A stretch of DNA of 64,000 nucleotides, from assembly GCF_000209165.1 (NCBI RefSeq), contig NC_009043.1, forward strand, positions 372,001-436,000, written 5' to 3'. The translations under genes and the position numbers were made by a program. Below the pieces are notes generated by a model. The model had not been told where the DNA came from. It made no database searches and saw only the letters and a list, made by a program, of their open reading frames with translations. Shown one piece after another: positions 50,919 to 60,073 of this stretch (the first letter of the stretch is position 1; the number at the start of each line of letters is the position of its first letter). The DNA comes from Scheffersomyces stipitis CBS 6054. Taxonomy: Eukaryota; Ascomycota; Pichiomycetes; Serinales; Debaryomycetaceae.

Positions 50919-52985
50919 ATGTCTGCTCCGCAAGATTACATCCTCATCACTGGTGGTGCTGGTTACATTGGATCGCACACCGTGATCGAATTGGTAAACA
51001 ACGGCTACAAGGTTGTTGTAGTCGACTCTCTTGTTAACTCTTCCTATGATGCTATTGCAAGAATCGAGTACATCGTTAAGCAGCCTGTACCATTCTACCA
51101 GGTCGACATTAGAGACGGCGAAAAATTGAACGAAGTGTTCCAAAAGCACAAAATTACCGGTGTTATCCACTTTGCTGCCTTGAAGGCTGTTGGAGAATCT
51201 ACTGAGATTCCTTTGGAATACTACGACAACAACGTTAACGGTACTATCAGCTTGTTGCAGGTAATGAACAAGAATAACGTCAAGTCGATCGTTTTCTCCA
51301 GTTCAGCCACTGTCTACGGAGACGTTACCAGGTTCGGAGACAATTCTATGATTCCAATTCCAGAACATTGTCCAACTGACCCTACTAACCCTTACGGAAG
51401 AACCAAGTTAGTCATTGAGAACATCTTGAGAGATGTCCACTCTTCTTCTTCTCTGGAGTGGAAGGTTGCTGTGTTGAGATACTTCAACCCTATTGGCGCT
51501 CATCCTTCTGGTTTAATCGGCGAAGATCCTTTAGGTATCCCCAACAATTTATTGCCTTACCTAGCACAGGTTGCTATTGGCAGACGTGAGAAGTTGTCTG
51601 TATTCGGTTCTGACTACGCTTCTCATGATGGAACTCCTATCAGGGACTATATCCATGTCGTAGACTTGGCCAAGGGTCACCTCGCTGCCTTGAGTTTCTT
51701 GAACAAGACTAATGAAGGATCTTTCCGCGAATGGAACTTAGGCACTGGTAAGGGTTCTACTGTCTTCGACGTCTACCACGCATTCAGCAAGGCTGTAGGC
51801 AGAGACTTACCTTACGAGGTTGTGGGTAGAAGAGCTGGTGATGTGCTCGATTTGACTGCCAATCCTACTAGAGCCAACAAGGAATTGGAATGGAAGGCCG
51901 AGTTGACCATTGAAGACGCCTGTAAGGACTTGTGGAAATGGACCACCGGAAACCCAACTGGCTTCAAGATCGAAGGCTACGAATGGAAGTTGTTCGAAAC
52001 TGAAGGGCATGCCAACAGATTACACACCTTCACTACTGGAGACGTTACCATTGCATTGGCTAACAGAGGTGCTCTTATCCAAGACCTCAGCTTCCAAGGT
52101 GAACACTTGGTTTGTGCCTACGACAATGGCGACGACTACAAGCTTCCAACCAACCCATTCTTTGGTACAAATGTTGGCCGTGTAGCCAACAGAATCGCCA
52201 ACGGTGAGTTTAAGTTGAACGGTCAGACCTACAAGACGCCAAAGAACGAGAACAACAACACCTTACACGGAGGTCTTGTTGGTTTCGACAAGAGGAACTG
52301 GTTGGGTCCTGTTATCAGCAAGAAGGAAGATGTGTTCACAGTCAAGTTTGCTCTCATTGACGAAGACGGTCACAATGGCTTCCCAGGTGACTTACAGACC
52401 ATCATCACCTACACGATTGAACCTACTGCCGTCAGTCATGAGTACGAAGCCAAGTTGATCAACGATAAAGTGGATGCCACAATCGTCAACTTGACCAACC
52501 ACTCGTACTTCAACCTCTCCGGTGAACCTACGACCGATGACACTGATGTCACCTTGTTTTACGACAAGTACATGGAAGTCGATGATAAGACGTTGTTGCC
52601 AACTGGTAACCTCATCAAGTATCCACATGCTACTGCCAACGTGCCAGTTCACTTGGACCAAGACGCTTTCTTCGACTACTGTTTCATTGTCGACGAAGAT
52701 GGCTGTGGTATCGATACCAGAAAGTCGCAGTTAAAGCCTATTTTCAAGGCTACCCACCCAAGAGCCAACACCGAGTTCCTCTTCTCTTCTACTGAGCCAT
52801 CTTTCCAGTTCTATACTGGTGACGGTGTTAACACCAAGGGCTTCGTCAAGAGAAGTGGTTTCTGTATCGAGCCAGCCAGATTCGTTGATTCCATCTCTTT
52901 TGAGAAATGGGCTCCACAAGTCATCTTGAAGAAGGGTGAAACTTATGGTTCTCTCACGAAGTACTCCTTCTCTAAGAAGCAATGA
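50919..52985 (+). CDS. GAL10: UDP-glucose 4-epimerase / aldose 1-epimerase (mutarotase) fusion
   Basis: 688 aa from the ATG at 50919 (S. cerevisiae Gal10 699). The N-terminal epimerase is about residues 5-345: NAD fold ITGGAGYIGSHT, catalytic Ser-Tyr-Lys triad in FSSSATVYG and PYGRTK, and RYFNPIGAHPSG. The C-terminal mutarotase is about residues 355-688, with NNTLHGG and the active-site regions NLTNHSYFNLSG and GHNGFPGDL, typical of GalM. It converts UDP-galactose and UDP-glucose and equilibrates beta- and alpha-galactose. CTG at the SSS-CTG-EWKVAVLRYF site is presumably Ser. A palindrome-type element lies 236 bp upstream. Confidence 0.97.
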   Translation: MSAPQDYILITGGAGYIGSHTVIELVNNGYKVVVVDSLVNSSYDAIARIEYIVKQPVPFYQVDIRDGEKLNEVFQKHKITGVIHFAALKAVGESTEIPLEYYDNNVNGTISLLQVMNKNNVKSIVFSSSATVYGDVTRFGDNSMIPIPEHCPTDPTNPYGRTKLVIENILRDVHSSSSLEWKVAVLRYFNPIGAHPSGLIGEDPLGIPNNLLPYLAQVAIGRREKLSVFGSDYASHDGTPIRDYIHVVDLAKGHLAALSFLNKTNEGSFREWNLGTGKGSTVFDVYHAFSKAVGRDLPYEVVGRRAGDVLDLTANPTRANKELEWKAELTIEDACKDLWKWTTGNPTGFKIEGYEWKLFETEGHANRLHTFTTGDVTIALANRGALIQDLSFQGEHLVCAYDNGDDYKLPTNPFFGTNVGRVANRIANGEFKLNGQTYKTPKNENNNTLHGGLVGFDKRNWLGPVISKKEDVFTVKFALIDEDGHNGFPGDLQTIITYTIEPTAVSHEYEAKLINDKVDATIVNLTNHSYFNLSGEPTTDDTDVTLFYDKYMEVDDKTLLPTGNLIKYPHATANVPVHLDQDAFFDYCFIVDEDGCGIDTRKSQLKPIFKATHPRANTEFLFSSTEPSFQFYTGDGVNTKGFVKRSGFCIEPARFVDSISFEKWAPQVILKKGETYGSLTKYSFSKKQ

Positions 52986-53566
52986 GTCAGATAAAAAACT
53001 TTACACTAGGTAGGAAAAAAAAATAGATTTTGATGAAGATTGACTTTCATAACCGGTCAATATTACGCTGAGTAGGAATAAAATAGACTTTCATAAGAAG
53101 AATAGTTGTAGTGGGGGCTGTAGAGGTTGTAGAGGTTCCAGGAATGGGTGCGAAATCTGCAACTTATTTTATTTTTTGACAAATTGACATGCACTAAAAT
53201 CAAACTTAATTACCACACAGTTTATAAACCTTCTTCTAACTCATAACAAAAGTTTGGAGGAAACCATAAGGCTAAAAGAACTGGCTGATATTACTTGGAA
53301 CCCCTATCTTCCTAAGATTTATTAAGTTTTTTTTACCGTAGTGGCATACATTGAACATACTAACCCATATAAACAGCTATAAACTAGAGATAAAGGCCAT
53401 TATCACCCAATGTAGCATGGGCCAACCAAGAGGAAACCCAAAGGATGAAAACCTCTGAAGAAGGCGTTTTTGAAGGCGAAATCTGCTAATATACCTAAAA
53501 CGTGATAAATCGCACGTGATTTTAAGTGTTCACATTAAAATTGCCACATTAACGTGATAAGCTTCG
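52986..53566. other. Spacer GAL10-tRNA
   Basis: 581 bp, AT-rich. It contains degenerate direct repeats: GACTTTCATAA twice between about 53041 and 53096, GTAGAGGTT twice at about 53120-53140, and AACGTGATAA twice just upstream of the tRNA (53499 and 53551). No coding gene was seen. Confidence 0.5.
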
Positions 53567-53662
53567 TTCCTCATGGCCCAATGGTCAAGGCGTCTGGCTA
53601 CGATTACGTAACCACTTCCGGTTGGAACCAGAAGATTCCAGGTTCGACTCCTGGTGGGGAAG
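53567..53662 (+). tRNA. tRNA-Arg (anticodon ACG) with 23-nt intron
   Basis: Acceptor stem TTCCTCA (53567-53573) pairs with TGGGGAA (53655-53661), and discriminator G is 53662. The D-arm, the TCTGG/CCAGA anticodon stem and the CCAGG/CCTGG T-stem with TTCGACT loop all form. The anticodon ACG is at 53600-53602, and the intron 53604-53626 lies at the canonical site after position 37. The intron contains CGT (53607-53609), complementary to the anticodon, as in other yeast tRNA introns. The mature 73-nt sequence is nearly the same as S. cerevisiae tRNA-Arg(ACG), which lacks an intron. It would read CGU/CGC/CGA after A34 is changed to inosine. Confidence 0.95.
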
Positions 53663-53663
53663 C

Positions 53664-53672
53664 TTTTTTTTT
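53664..53672 (+). terminator. Pol III T-run terminator of the tRNA
   Basis: Nine consecutive T, one base after the tRNA 3' end. Confidence 0.9.
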
Positions 53673-54059
53673 GAATATCAAATCTCGATATTGTAAACTT
53701 ATTTTCTGATTTGAACTACGCTTTCTTGTTTGAAAGTATCCTTTCGAATATCATTGGCATTATAGTGAGCACACCATTCTATTATTTGGAACGGACACAC
53801 TTAAATTGATAGGCTCAACTTGGTCTTGATAACTACAGTTTCCTGCTCACTTACAACTTAAAATTCTAATCTCCAATTCATATATTTCGTGCAAATCGGA
53901 ATACACAATATTTGTCACAATTTATGAATCTTTCCAGTTTACATTACGAAGATCTCCACTAATCTCAGAAAACTATTCATCTTTGAATTTCTCATATCTG
54001 CAAACTCCCTTCTTTAGTGATCCTCGACTTAAAGCAATCATAAAACACACTTCATCAGA
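53673..54059. promoter_or_regulatory. TRS23 promoter region
   Basis: 387 bp, AT-rich. None of the AACGTTACA elements of the neighbouring GAL genes is present. Confidence 0.5.
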
Positions 54060-54638
54060 ATGAAAGTATATTCCATTTATATCCTCAACAAGGCTGGAGG
54101 GCTCATCTACCAGAATGACGTGAACCCGGGCCTCACCAAACTTACAGCAAATGACTACTTAGTATTGGCCGGAACTTTACATGGTGTTCATGCTATTGCC
54201 TCTAAACTTTCAATCAATATAGACGGGATGGAATCTCACCAAGAAAGCACAGCAAATGCCAATTCTGCGTTGCTAGTCTCTGGAAGATCACAAGATGCCA
54301 ACAACAATAAATCTGGTCTTCAGAGTATAGAAACTGATCTCTTCAACTTGTATGTCTTCCAAACGCTTACAGGAATCAAATTCATTATCATCACATCTCC
54401 CAATCCAGTGGTACATAATCTACAGACAATTCCTAGTGAAGAAGAGAGAAAGAGTGGTGATTCAGTCATTACAATTAGTAAGGGTGAACTTAAAAAACTG
54501 TATGACTCTGCTAACGAAGTATTCAAACAGTTGTATATAGTTTACTCCGACTATGTGATGAAGGATCCGTTCTACTCATTGGATATGCCCATAAAAAGTT
54601 TCCTCTTTGACACAAAGGTTAAGGAATTTGTAACATGA
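54060..54638 (+). CDS. TRS23: TRAPP complex core subunit TRS23
   Basis: 192 aa (S. cerevisiae Trs23 219; TRAPPC4). The longin-like fold begins at once with MKVYSIYILNKAGGLIYQNDV; LAGTLHGVHAIASKLS and LFNLYVFQTLTGIKFIIIT follow, and a C-terminal region FKQLYIVYSDYVMKDPFYSLDMPI is strongly conserved in Sybindin/TRS23. It is part of the Rab GEF (Ypt1) complex tethering ER-to-Golgi vesicles. It sits inside the GAL cluster as an unrelated housekeeping gene, and as I recall this position is shared with Candida species. Confidence 0.93.
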   Translation: MKVYSIYILNKAGGLIYQNDVNPGLTKLTANDYLVLAGTLHGVHAIASKLSINIDGMESHQESTANANSALLVSGRSQDANNNKSGLQSIETDLFNLYVFQTLTGIKFIIITSPNPVVHNLQTIPSEEERKSGDSVITISKGELKKLYDSANEVFKQLYIVYSDYVMKDPFYSLDMPIKSFLFDTKVKEFVT

Positions 54639-54861
54639 TACGTAGGCGCTTTTCTAATATGTGGATATTTGTCAATTATAGAAGGTGCCACGTCTCAATC
54701 CTGTTATACAATTATAGCACTCTAGTAGTATTTAGCTATTAGGTATATTTCAAATAGCCTGGTAGAAATAGTCTATAAATACGCATATTGATATTCTAGT
54801 AATCTAATAGATTTCCTAATTAAATTGTAGATTCCTCATAACTTGTTCTAAAATCCAGTTG

Positions 54862-55860
54862 CTACTCTACTAACAAAGAACTGAGTCCATCCACCAACTT
54901 GATTCTGGGTTTCCAACCAAGCAGTTTGATCTTGCCACACGTAGTGGAGTACTTCATGTCGTTGTAATTCCGGTCGGGGATAAACTGAACTTTATCATTG
55001 ATCTGTTCTTTTGTCAATTTTCTATCATAGAGATGACAAATGAGTTTCACCAACGACAAGTTGCTGATTTCTTCGTCGCTTCCAACATTGTAGATCTCGT
55101 TGATGGACTCATCATTCTGCCAAATCAACTCAAGGGCATCAAGGAAGTCCTGAACATGCAAATATCTTCTCTTGTTAGAACCGATCCCATGAATAGGGAT
55201 TTTTATTCCTTTAGTCAATCTTTCGATTGTCACTGGCACAATTTTGTCAGGATATTGGTGAGGTCCATAGATATTATTTGGCCGTATTATTGTCACCAGT
55301 AGATCGTAAGAGCACTGATATGAGTGTATTATAAGATCAATGGAAGCTTTGGTGGCGGCGTAAGGATTTGTTGGAAGAAGTCTTCCTTGTTCATCATTCA
55401 AAATGTCCGAGTCGCCATAGACTTCGTCGGTTGAGATATGCAATAGTCTTACCAGTATCTGCAGATTTTGTTGCTTAAGCAAACGCATACATTCTAATAA
55501 GTTCTGGGTGACAAGGATGTTATTTCTGGTGAAGTAGAGTGGGTCGGAAAACGACTTGTCGACGCTTGACTCAGCTGCAAAATTCACGATATCCGTTATT
55601 TGGTTGATCGGAAAATCTTCTACTAACAATTGCCGCAACTCGGAAAAACTCTCAGACAAATCGAGCTTGATAAAAGTGAAGTTGGGATATCCTTTTAGTA
55701 CTGAAAGAGAAGCAGTAGAACATTGGCTCGCATAGTTAAGCTTGTCTATGCATGTAAAGTGATAGTTGGGGTATTTTCGTACAAAGTACTCGAGAAAATT
55801 GGAACCTATGAATCCAGCTCCTCCAGTAACTAGAACATACTTGTCATAGAAGCGAGTCAT
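54862..55860 (-). CDS. GAL102: UDP/dTDP-glucose 4,6-dehydratase homolog
   Basis: 332 aa, RmlB-like extended short-chain dehydrogenase. It has NAD fold LVTGGAGFIGSNFLEYFV, acceptor-side CIDKLNYASQCS, the active-site region HISTDEVYGD and YAATKASIDL (Tyr-x3-Lys), and RPNNIYGPHQYPDKIVP, which are diagnostic for the dehydratase branch and not the epimerase branch. C. albicans Gal102 is described as a UDP-glucose 4,6-dehydratase affecting the cell surface. It is convergent with TRS23 and divergent from GAL7, with a perfect GAL palindrome 181 bp upstream. Two CTG codons in NLQILVRLL would read Ser. Confidence 0.93.
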   Translation of the reverse strand: MTRFYDKYVLVTGGAGFIGSNFLEYFVRKYPNYHFTCIDKLNYASQCSTASLSVLKGYPNFTFIKLDLSESFSELRQLLVEDFPINQITDIVNFAAESSVDKSFSDPLYFTRNNILVTQNLLECMRLLKQQNLQILVRLLHISTDEVYGDSDILNDEQGRLLPTNPYAATKASIDLIIHSYQCSYDLLVTIIRPNNIYGPHQYPDKIVPVTIERLTKGIKIPIHGIGSNKRRYLHVQDFLDALELIWQNDESINEIYNVGSDEEISNLSLVKLICHLYDRKLTKEQINDKVQFIPDRNYNDMKYSTTCGKIKLLGWKPRIKLVDGLSSLLVE

Positions 55861-56040
55861 GTTGTTGCTTCTAGTGGTCTAACAAATGTATATTTTGACA
55901 ATAATGATATATAAGAAGAAAGAGAACTATGACTAAATTTCACTGCAGGCTTCCTATCTGTTAATCTATTCCATATGTATATTTGAAGGATTATTTGAAA
56001 TGAGAGAAGCTTGTGAGATGATGAGGTGATAAGTAAAAAG

Positions 56041-56052
56041 TGTAACGTTACA
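56041..56052. promoter_or_regulatory. GAL palindrome upstream of GAL102
   Basis: TGTAACGTTACA, identical to the GAL10 site, 181 bp from the GAL102 ATG and about 500 bp from GAL7. Confidence 0.85.
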
Positions 56053-56344
56053 GTTTTCTAATTTCCTACTTACCAGTGCTGCCCCCACGCTTTCACGTAA
56101 GAAAAAGCAAACAATGCACTAAGTAGACGCCCACGCAGATTCATGACGCTTTGATTGAGATTTTCCGAAGATTGTTGCTGGAATCGAGCCAATGGAAGCC
56201 CTCTATTGACGTCGGACAAACCACATGGCTACGTCATGAGGTTGTCTGACATTTGCAAGTTTGCCGATTATTATTTGGCTCCGACATTTTTTATGGTCGC
56301 CCGCAGACAAAAAGGGCTGTATACATCCCAGACTTCATTAAAAT

Positions 56345-56356
56345 TGCAACGTTACA
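56345..56356. promoter_or_regulatory. GAL palindrome (11/12) upstream of GAL7
   Basis: TGCAACGTTACA, one mismatch from the perfect form, 199 bp from the GAL7 ATG. Confidence 0.75.
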
Positions 56357-56454
56357 GTGAAAATTTGACTTAAGGACCAAATCATACAAAAATTCAGCTT
56401 TACTCCATTATCAAGTAAAATCAGACATTTTCTTTCTAGAAGCTTGTTCTACAG

Positions 56455-56462
56455 TATATAAA
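56455..56462 (+). promoter_or_regulatory. TATA box of GAL7
   Basis: TATATAAA, 93 bp before the ATG at 56555. The ATG at 56498 lies only 36 bp beyond it, which makes the downstream start more likely. Confidence 0.65.
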
Positions 56463-56554
56463 TCCCTGCAAATCAGTCTCCGAACTCCCGGCCAGTCATG
56501 AATGGAATGCAACATCTTTTGAATCCACTAACATCCACTCCAACTTACCAACAG

Positions 56555-57646
56555 ATGACGAACGAATTCGATTTTACAAACCACTCCCATCGTCGCTTCA
56601 ATCCGTTGAGCAACACATATGTCTTATGCTCACCACATAGAGCTAAGAGACCATGGCAAGGTGCTCGAGAAGAGATTAAGAAGGTTGCGTTGCCCAACTA
56701 CGATCCCAAGTGCTACTTATGTCCTGGAAATGTCAGAGCCACTGGAGACGTCAATCCTAAATTCGAAGCCACATTTGTTTTCCCTAACGACTATCCAGCT
56801 GTGAAGTTGGACCAACCAAACTACGTGGAAGAAGAGTCCAAGGATTCTTTGAAGGGAAAGTTGTTGAAGACCCAAGGTGTCAAAGGGAAGTGTTTTGTTA
56901 TTTGCTTCAGCCCCAACCATAGTCTCACTTTACCAGTGATGTCGATACCAGAGATCACCAATGTGGTCGAAGCTTGGACACTGTTGTACAACAGTTTGCA
57001 ACGTGAAGCTCTTTCAGGAAATGCTCCCTACAAATATTTACAGATCTTCGAGAACAAAGGCTTTGCTATGGGCTGCTCCAACCCACATCCACACGGCCAG
57101 GCCTGGTGTTTGGACGTGGTACCTACGGAAGTCGACAACGAATTACAGAACATGCAAAAGTACCACCAGGAGAACCTTACTCATATGTTGGGTGATTACG
57201 TAAAGCTCGAGTTACAAGAGAAGGAAAGGATAGTAGTGGAAAATGACTCCTTTATCGTGGTCGTTCCATACTGGGCTCTCTGGCCATTTGAAACTTTGTT
57301 GATAGCTAAAGAACACCTCAGATCCACGCAAGATTTTACTGAGAAGCACAAACAAGACCTTGCCGAAGTGCTTAAGGTCTTGACTACAAAGTACGACAAC
57401 TTGTTTAATACCTCTTTTCCCTACTCTATGGGTATCCACCAAGCCCCATTGCAATGTTCTGAACACGAGAAGGATGCTTCCTGGTTCCACATGCATTTCT
57501 ACCCTCCCTTGTTGAGATCAGCTACTGTCAAGAAGTTCTGTGTTGGCTTTGAGATGTTGGGTGAACCCCAGAGAGATTTGACCAGTGAACAGGCTGCTGC
57601 ACGTCTCCAGGAATTGAGCGGGGATTTTCACTTCAGCCGTAACTAA
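56555..57646 (+). CDS. GAL7: Galactose-1-phosphate uridylyltransferase
   Basis: 363 aa from the ATG at 56555 (S. cerevisiae Gal7 366). This start opens MTNEFDFTNHSHRRFNPL, matching the family N-terminus; an ATG at 56498 would add 19 residues of no known family content. Zinc-ligand motif CYLCPGN, active-site SNPHPHGQAWC with catalytic His-Pro-His and a C-terminal SWFHMHFYPPLLRS are present. It exchanges UMP between UDP-glucose and galactose-1-phosphate. Third Leloir gene of the cluster, divergent from GAL102. Confidence 0.96.
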   Translation: MTNEFDFTNHSHRRFNPLSNTYVLCSPHRAKRPWQGAREEIKKVALPNYDPKCYLCPGNVRATGDVNPKFEATFVFPNDYPAVKLDQPNYVEEESKDSLKGKLLKTQGVKGKCFVICFSPNHSLTLPVMSIPEITNVVEAWTLLYNSLQREALSGNAPYKYLQIFENKGFAMGCSNPHPHGQAWCLDVVPTEVDNELQNMQKYHQENLTHMLGDYVKLELQEKERIVVENDSFIVVVPYWALWPFETLLIAKEHLRSTQDFTEKHKQDLAEVLKVLTTKYDNLFNTSFPYSMGIHQAPLQCSEHEKDASWFHMHFYPPLLRSATVKKFCVGFEMLGEPQRDLTSEQAAARLQELSGDFHFSRN

Positions 57647-58040
57647 GCACAGGAAACATTAAAATGTACATCCAAGTCAAAAATATATAGACACTGGTTT
57701 ACAATCATAGATATTGCATTATCAGATGATTACTTACTGCTAATAGCCGCTATCGGGCCATTTCTAACCTTTGACGTTGCGGAACCATTCTCAGGCCACA
57801 CTATAGACTTATATACGCAAATTGACTAATATGAACCATCAGAAGCTTTCACGTAGCCAAAAAAGAGTATCTGCCTACGTTTTCAGGATTTTGCATTGCT
57901 TTGGAGTAGCTGAAAAATTTTGGAACCATCCTGCAGCTAGTCGATTTTTTATATATCAAAAAAGAAATCTCTAATGATATATTGCATTTTCTGACATCGA
58001 TTCTAACAGTAACCTCGAAAAACTTACTAAGCGGGTAGAA
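57647..58040. promoter_or_regulatory. Spacer GAL7-TRM140
   Basis: 394 bp of AT-rich DNA holding the GAL7 3' end and the methyltransferase promoter, with a TATATAT stretch at about 57949-57956. No RNA gene was recognised. Confidence 0.5.
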
Positions 58041-59075
58041 ATGACAGTAGTAACACCTGTGGAGTCAGACAGTGAAAATTTGGCCTTCTCTGAGTTGAAA
58101 ATCGAAGACCTGAAGCTGCAAATCCAGGCTGAGGCTCCAGAAAAAGAATCCAAACCACCTTTAGAGTCTAGAATAGGCAAGGATTCTCCCTTCACCTTCG
58201 GACAAAGATACTTGAAAAGTGACGAGGATGTTTTCAACCATAATGCATGGGACCATGTGGAATGGGGTGAAGAACAGATCGAAGAGGCCAAGTCTATGAT
58301 AGCTAAACAGTACGATCATCCTGTAAAGGACTTTGACAAGAAGCTCTACAATTCCAACCCAGCCAAGTATTGGGACATTTTCTACAGACATAACAGAGAG
58401 AACTTTTTCAAAGACAGAAAGTGGCTTCAAATCGAGTTCCCATCTTTGTATCAGGTTACGGCTGAAGACTACCAGGAAAAATGTACAATTTTGGAAATCG
58501 GATGCGGTGCTGGAAATACATTTTTTCCAGTATTGAGTCAGAACAAGAACGAAAACTTGAAGATTGTGGGCTGTGACTATTCGAAAGTGGCCGTAGATTT
58601 GGTTCGCTCTAATGAACAGTTTGCTCCTAACCATGAGAAGGGTGTAGCATTCTCGTCAGTTTGGGATTTGGCTAATCCTGAAGGACAGCTTCCTGAAGAT
58701 GTAGAAGAAAACTCGGTGGACATAGTCATTATGGTTTTTGTGTTTCTGGCGCTTTCACCTGACCAATGGAAGCAGGCTGTCTCCAACTTGGCCAAGATTT
58801 TGAAGCCCGGTGGAGAGATTCTCTTCAGAGACTATGGCAGATACGACTTGGCCCAAGTCAGATTCAAGAAGGGAAGACTCTTGGACGATAACTTCTATAT
58901 TAGAGGAGATGGTACTAGAGTGTATTTCTTTACGGAAGAGGAGTTGAGACAGATATTTTGCATAGACGGTCCTTTCACCGAAGAGAGAATTGCCACCGAC
59001 AGAAGATTGTTGGTGAATAGAAAGAAACAGTTGAAGATGTACCGTAACTGGTTGCAGGCTGTGTTCAGAGGATAA
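58041..59075 (+). CDS. TRM140: TRM140/METTL2-type tRNA m3C methyltransferase
   Basis: 344 aa. SAM-binding motif I ILEIGCGAGNTFFPVL (about residues 151-166), motif II VGCDYSKVAVDLV, and late motif LKPGGEILFRDYGRYDLAQVRF. The C-terminus RRLLVNRKKQLKMYRNWLQAVF is characteristic of METTL2/6/8 and Abp140. It adds m3C32 in tRNAs (Thr and Ser types). In S. cerevisiae the ABP140 gene fuses an actin-binding domain upstream by a +1 frameshift. Here the ATG at 58041 starts the methyltransferase unit alone, as in the METTL2 form. It is convergent with ATG5. Confidence 0.93.
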   Translation: MTVVTPVESDSENLAFSELKIEDLKLQIQAEAPEKESKPPLESRIGKDSPFTFGQRYLKSDEDVFNHNAWDHVEWGEEQIEEAKSMIAKQYDHPVKDFDKKLYNSNPAKYWDIFYRHNRENFFKDRKWLQIEFPSLYQVTAEDYQEKCTILEIGCGAGNTFFPVLSQNKNENLKIVGCDYSKVAVDLVRSNEQFAPNHEKGVAFSSVWDLANPEGQLPEDVEENSVDIVIMVFVFLALSPDQWKQAVSNLAKILKPGGEILFRDYGRYDLAQVRFKKGRLLDDNFYIRGDGTRVYFFTEEELRQIFCIDGPFTEERIATDRRLLVNRKKQLKMYRNWLQAVFRG

Positions 59076-59224
59076 CGGTAATTGTAAATTAGAGCTAAGG
59101 AAATTAGAATTATTGTAAACTAGAACTATTAGAATGAACTTTTAGAAAATAGAACCATAGTAATATCATCATGCATTGTAGTAAAACAATAGTAATTAGG
59201 ACGATCGGTACAGTTGGATGTATG

Positions 59225-60073
59225 TTACACTCTTGGGATGACCACAACATAGAGGAAATTGTCTAAATGCTTGAAGATCTCCCAAGTTTTTAACAAAGGC
59301 TCATCAAGCAACGACTGGGTATCTATCCCATGTATGTAAGGTAAAGCGATTGCTTCTCTTTCAGCAAAAAGATGTGGTAGATGTAGCAGTAACACATCTC
59401 TCATAGAAGTTGGCTCTTCCTCTCCATACGGATAGATAGGTGCCTGGACTATGGTTGTAGTTCCAGGAATGAATATTCTTACCGGGATCTTCTGTGCCTT
59501 ATCTTTTGGTACAATTTTCTTGTTTATAGAGGTGTATGCCAGCAAGTTGTGATCCACAATGGACACCCATAGCTGGATGGAGTTGGCTTCGCTGAGGCTC
59601 ATGATAGGTTTAGAATTGCCATTAAGTACGAAACAGGACTGTTTAAGTTGGTTGACTATCACTTCCTTCAATGACCTGTCGAAATCAACAGTTCCATCGT
59701 CTTTCTTATAGATAAAGGGGATGATGTAATCACTTGGATAATCGTCGTATCTCAAGTAGACTGTCCAAGAGCTGCTAGACTCAAAGTTACCGAGAAGTGA
59801 AGGAAGATGCAAATAGTCATAAAGCAACCCTACGGGAAGATTCCATTTTATGGGTACTCCTTCGTATTCAAACCAAAGCTGTTTTGACAGAAGTCCCTGT
59901 ACAAATGCCAGAAAGTACTCTACAATAGCTGGCAACTTTAGCGTTATGTACGAATTTCGATAAATAGTACACAAGTACTCGACTTTCTGGTCTTTGTAGG
60001 CCAAAACAACACGGAGGTTGATATGGCCGTTCCAGAGCTTTGCCTTGATCTCAATTATATCTGAATCAGCCAT
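59225..60073 (-). CDS. ATG5: Autophagy protein ATG5
   Basis: 282 aa from the ATG at 60073 (S. cerevisiae Atg5 294). Ubiquitin-like and helix-rich regions of the Atg5 fold can be followed: KLWNGHINLRVVLAY at the start, then WFEYEGVPIKWNLPVGLLYDYL, and at the end the second ubiquitin-fold, QAPIYPYGEEEPTSMRDVLLLHLPHLF. It is conjugated by Atg12 and stimulates Atg8 lipidation at the phagophore. The lysine conjugation site is not pinned down here. Its 149-bp gap to TRM140 is convergent. Confidence 0.93.
   Translation of the reverse strand: MADSDIIEIKAKLWNGHINLRVVLAYKDQKVEYLCTIYRNSYITLKLPAIVEYFLAFVQGLLSKQLWFEYEGVPIKWNLPVGLLYDYLHLPSLLGNFESSSSWTVYLRYDDYPSDYIIPFIYKKDDGTVDFDRSLKEVIVNQLKQSCFVLNGNSKPIMSLSEANSIQLWVSIVDHNLLAYTSINKKIVPKDKAQKIPVRIFIPGTTTIVQAPIYPYGEEEPTSMRDVLLLHLPHLFAEREAIALPYIHGIDTQSLLDEPLLKTWEIFKHLDNFLYVVVIPRV

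Noticed and set aside
53358..53364. TACTAAC on the plus strand downstream of GAL10
   Set aside because: No flanking exons or donor in a useful frame; this heptamer is expected by chance several times in the window.
58041..59075. A +1 frameshift fusion like S. cerevisiae ABP140
   Set aside because: The methyltransferase has its own ATG and no upstream actin-binding frame was seen.
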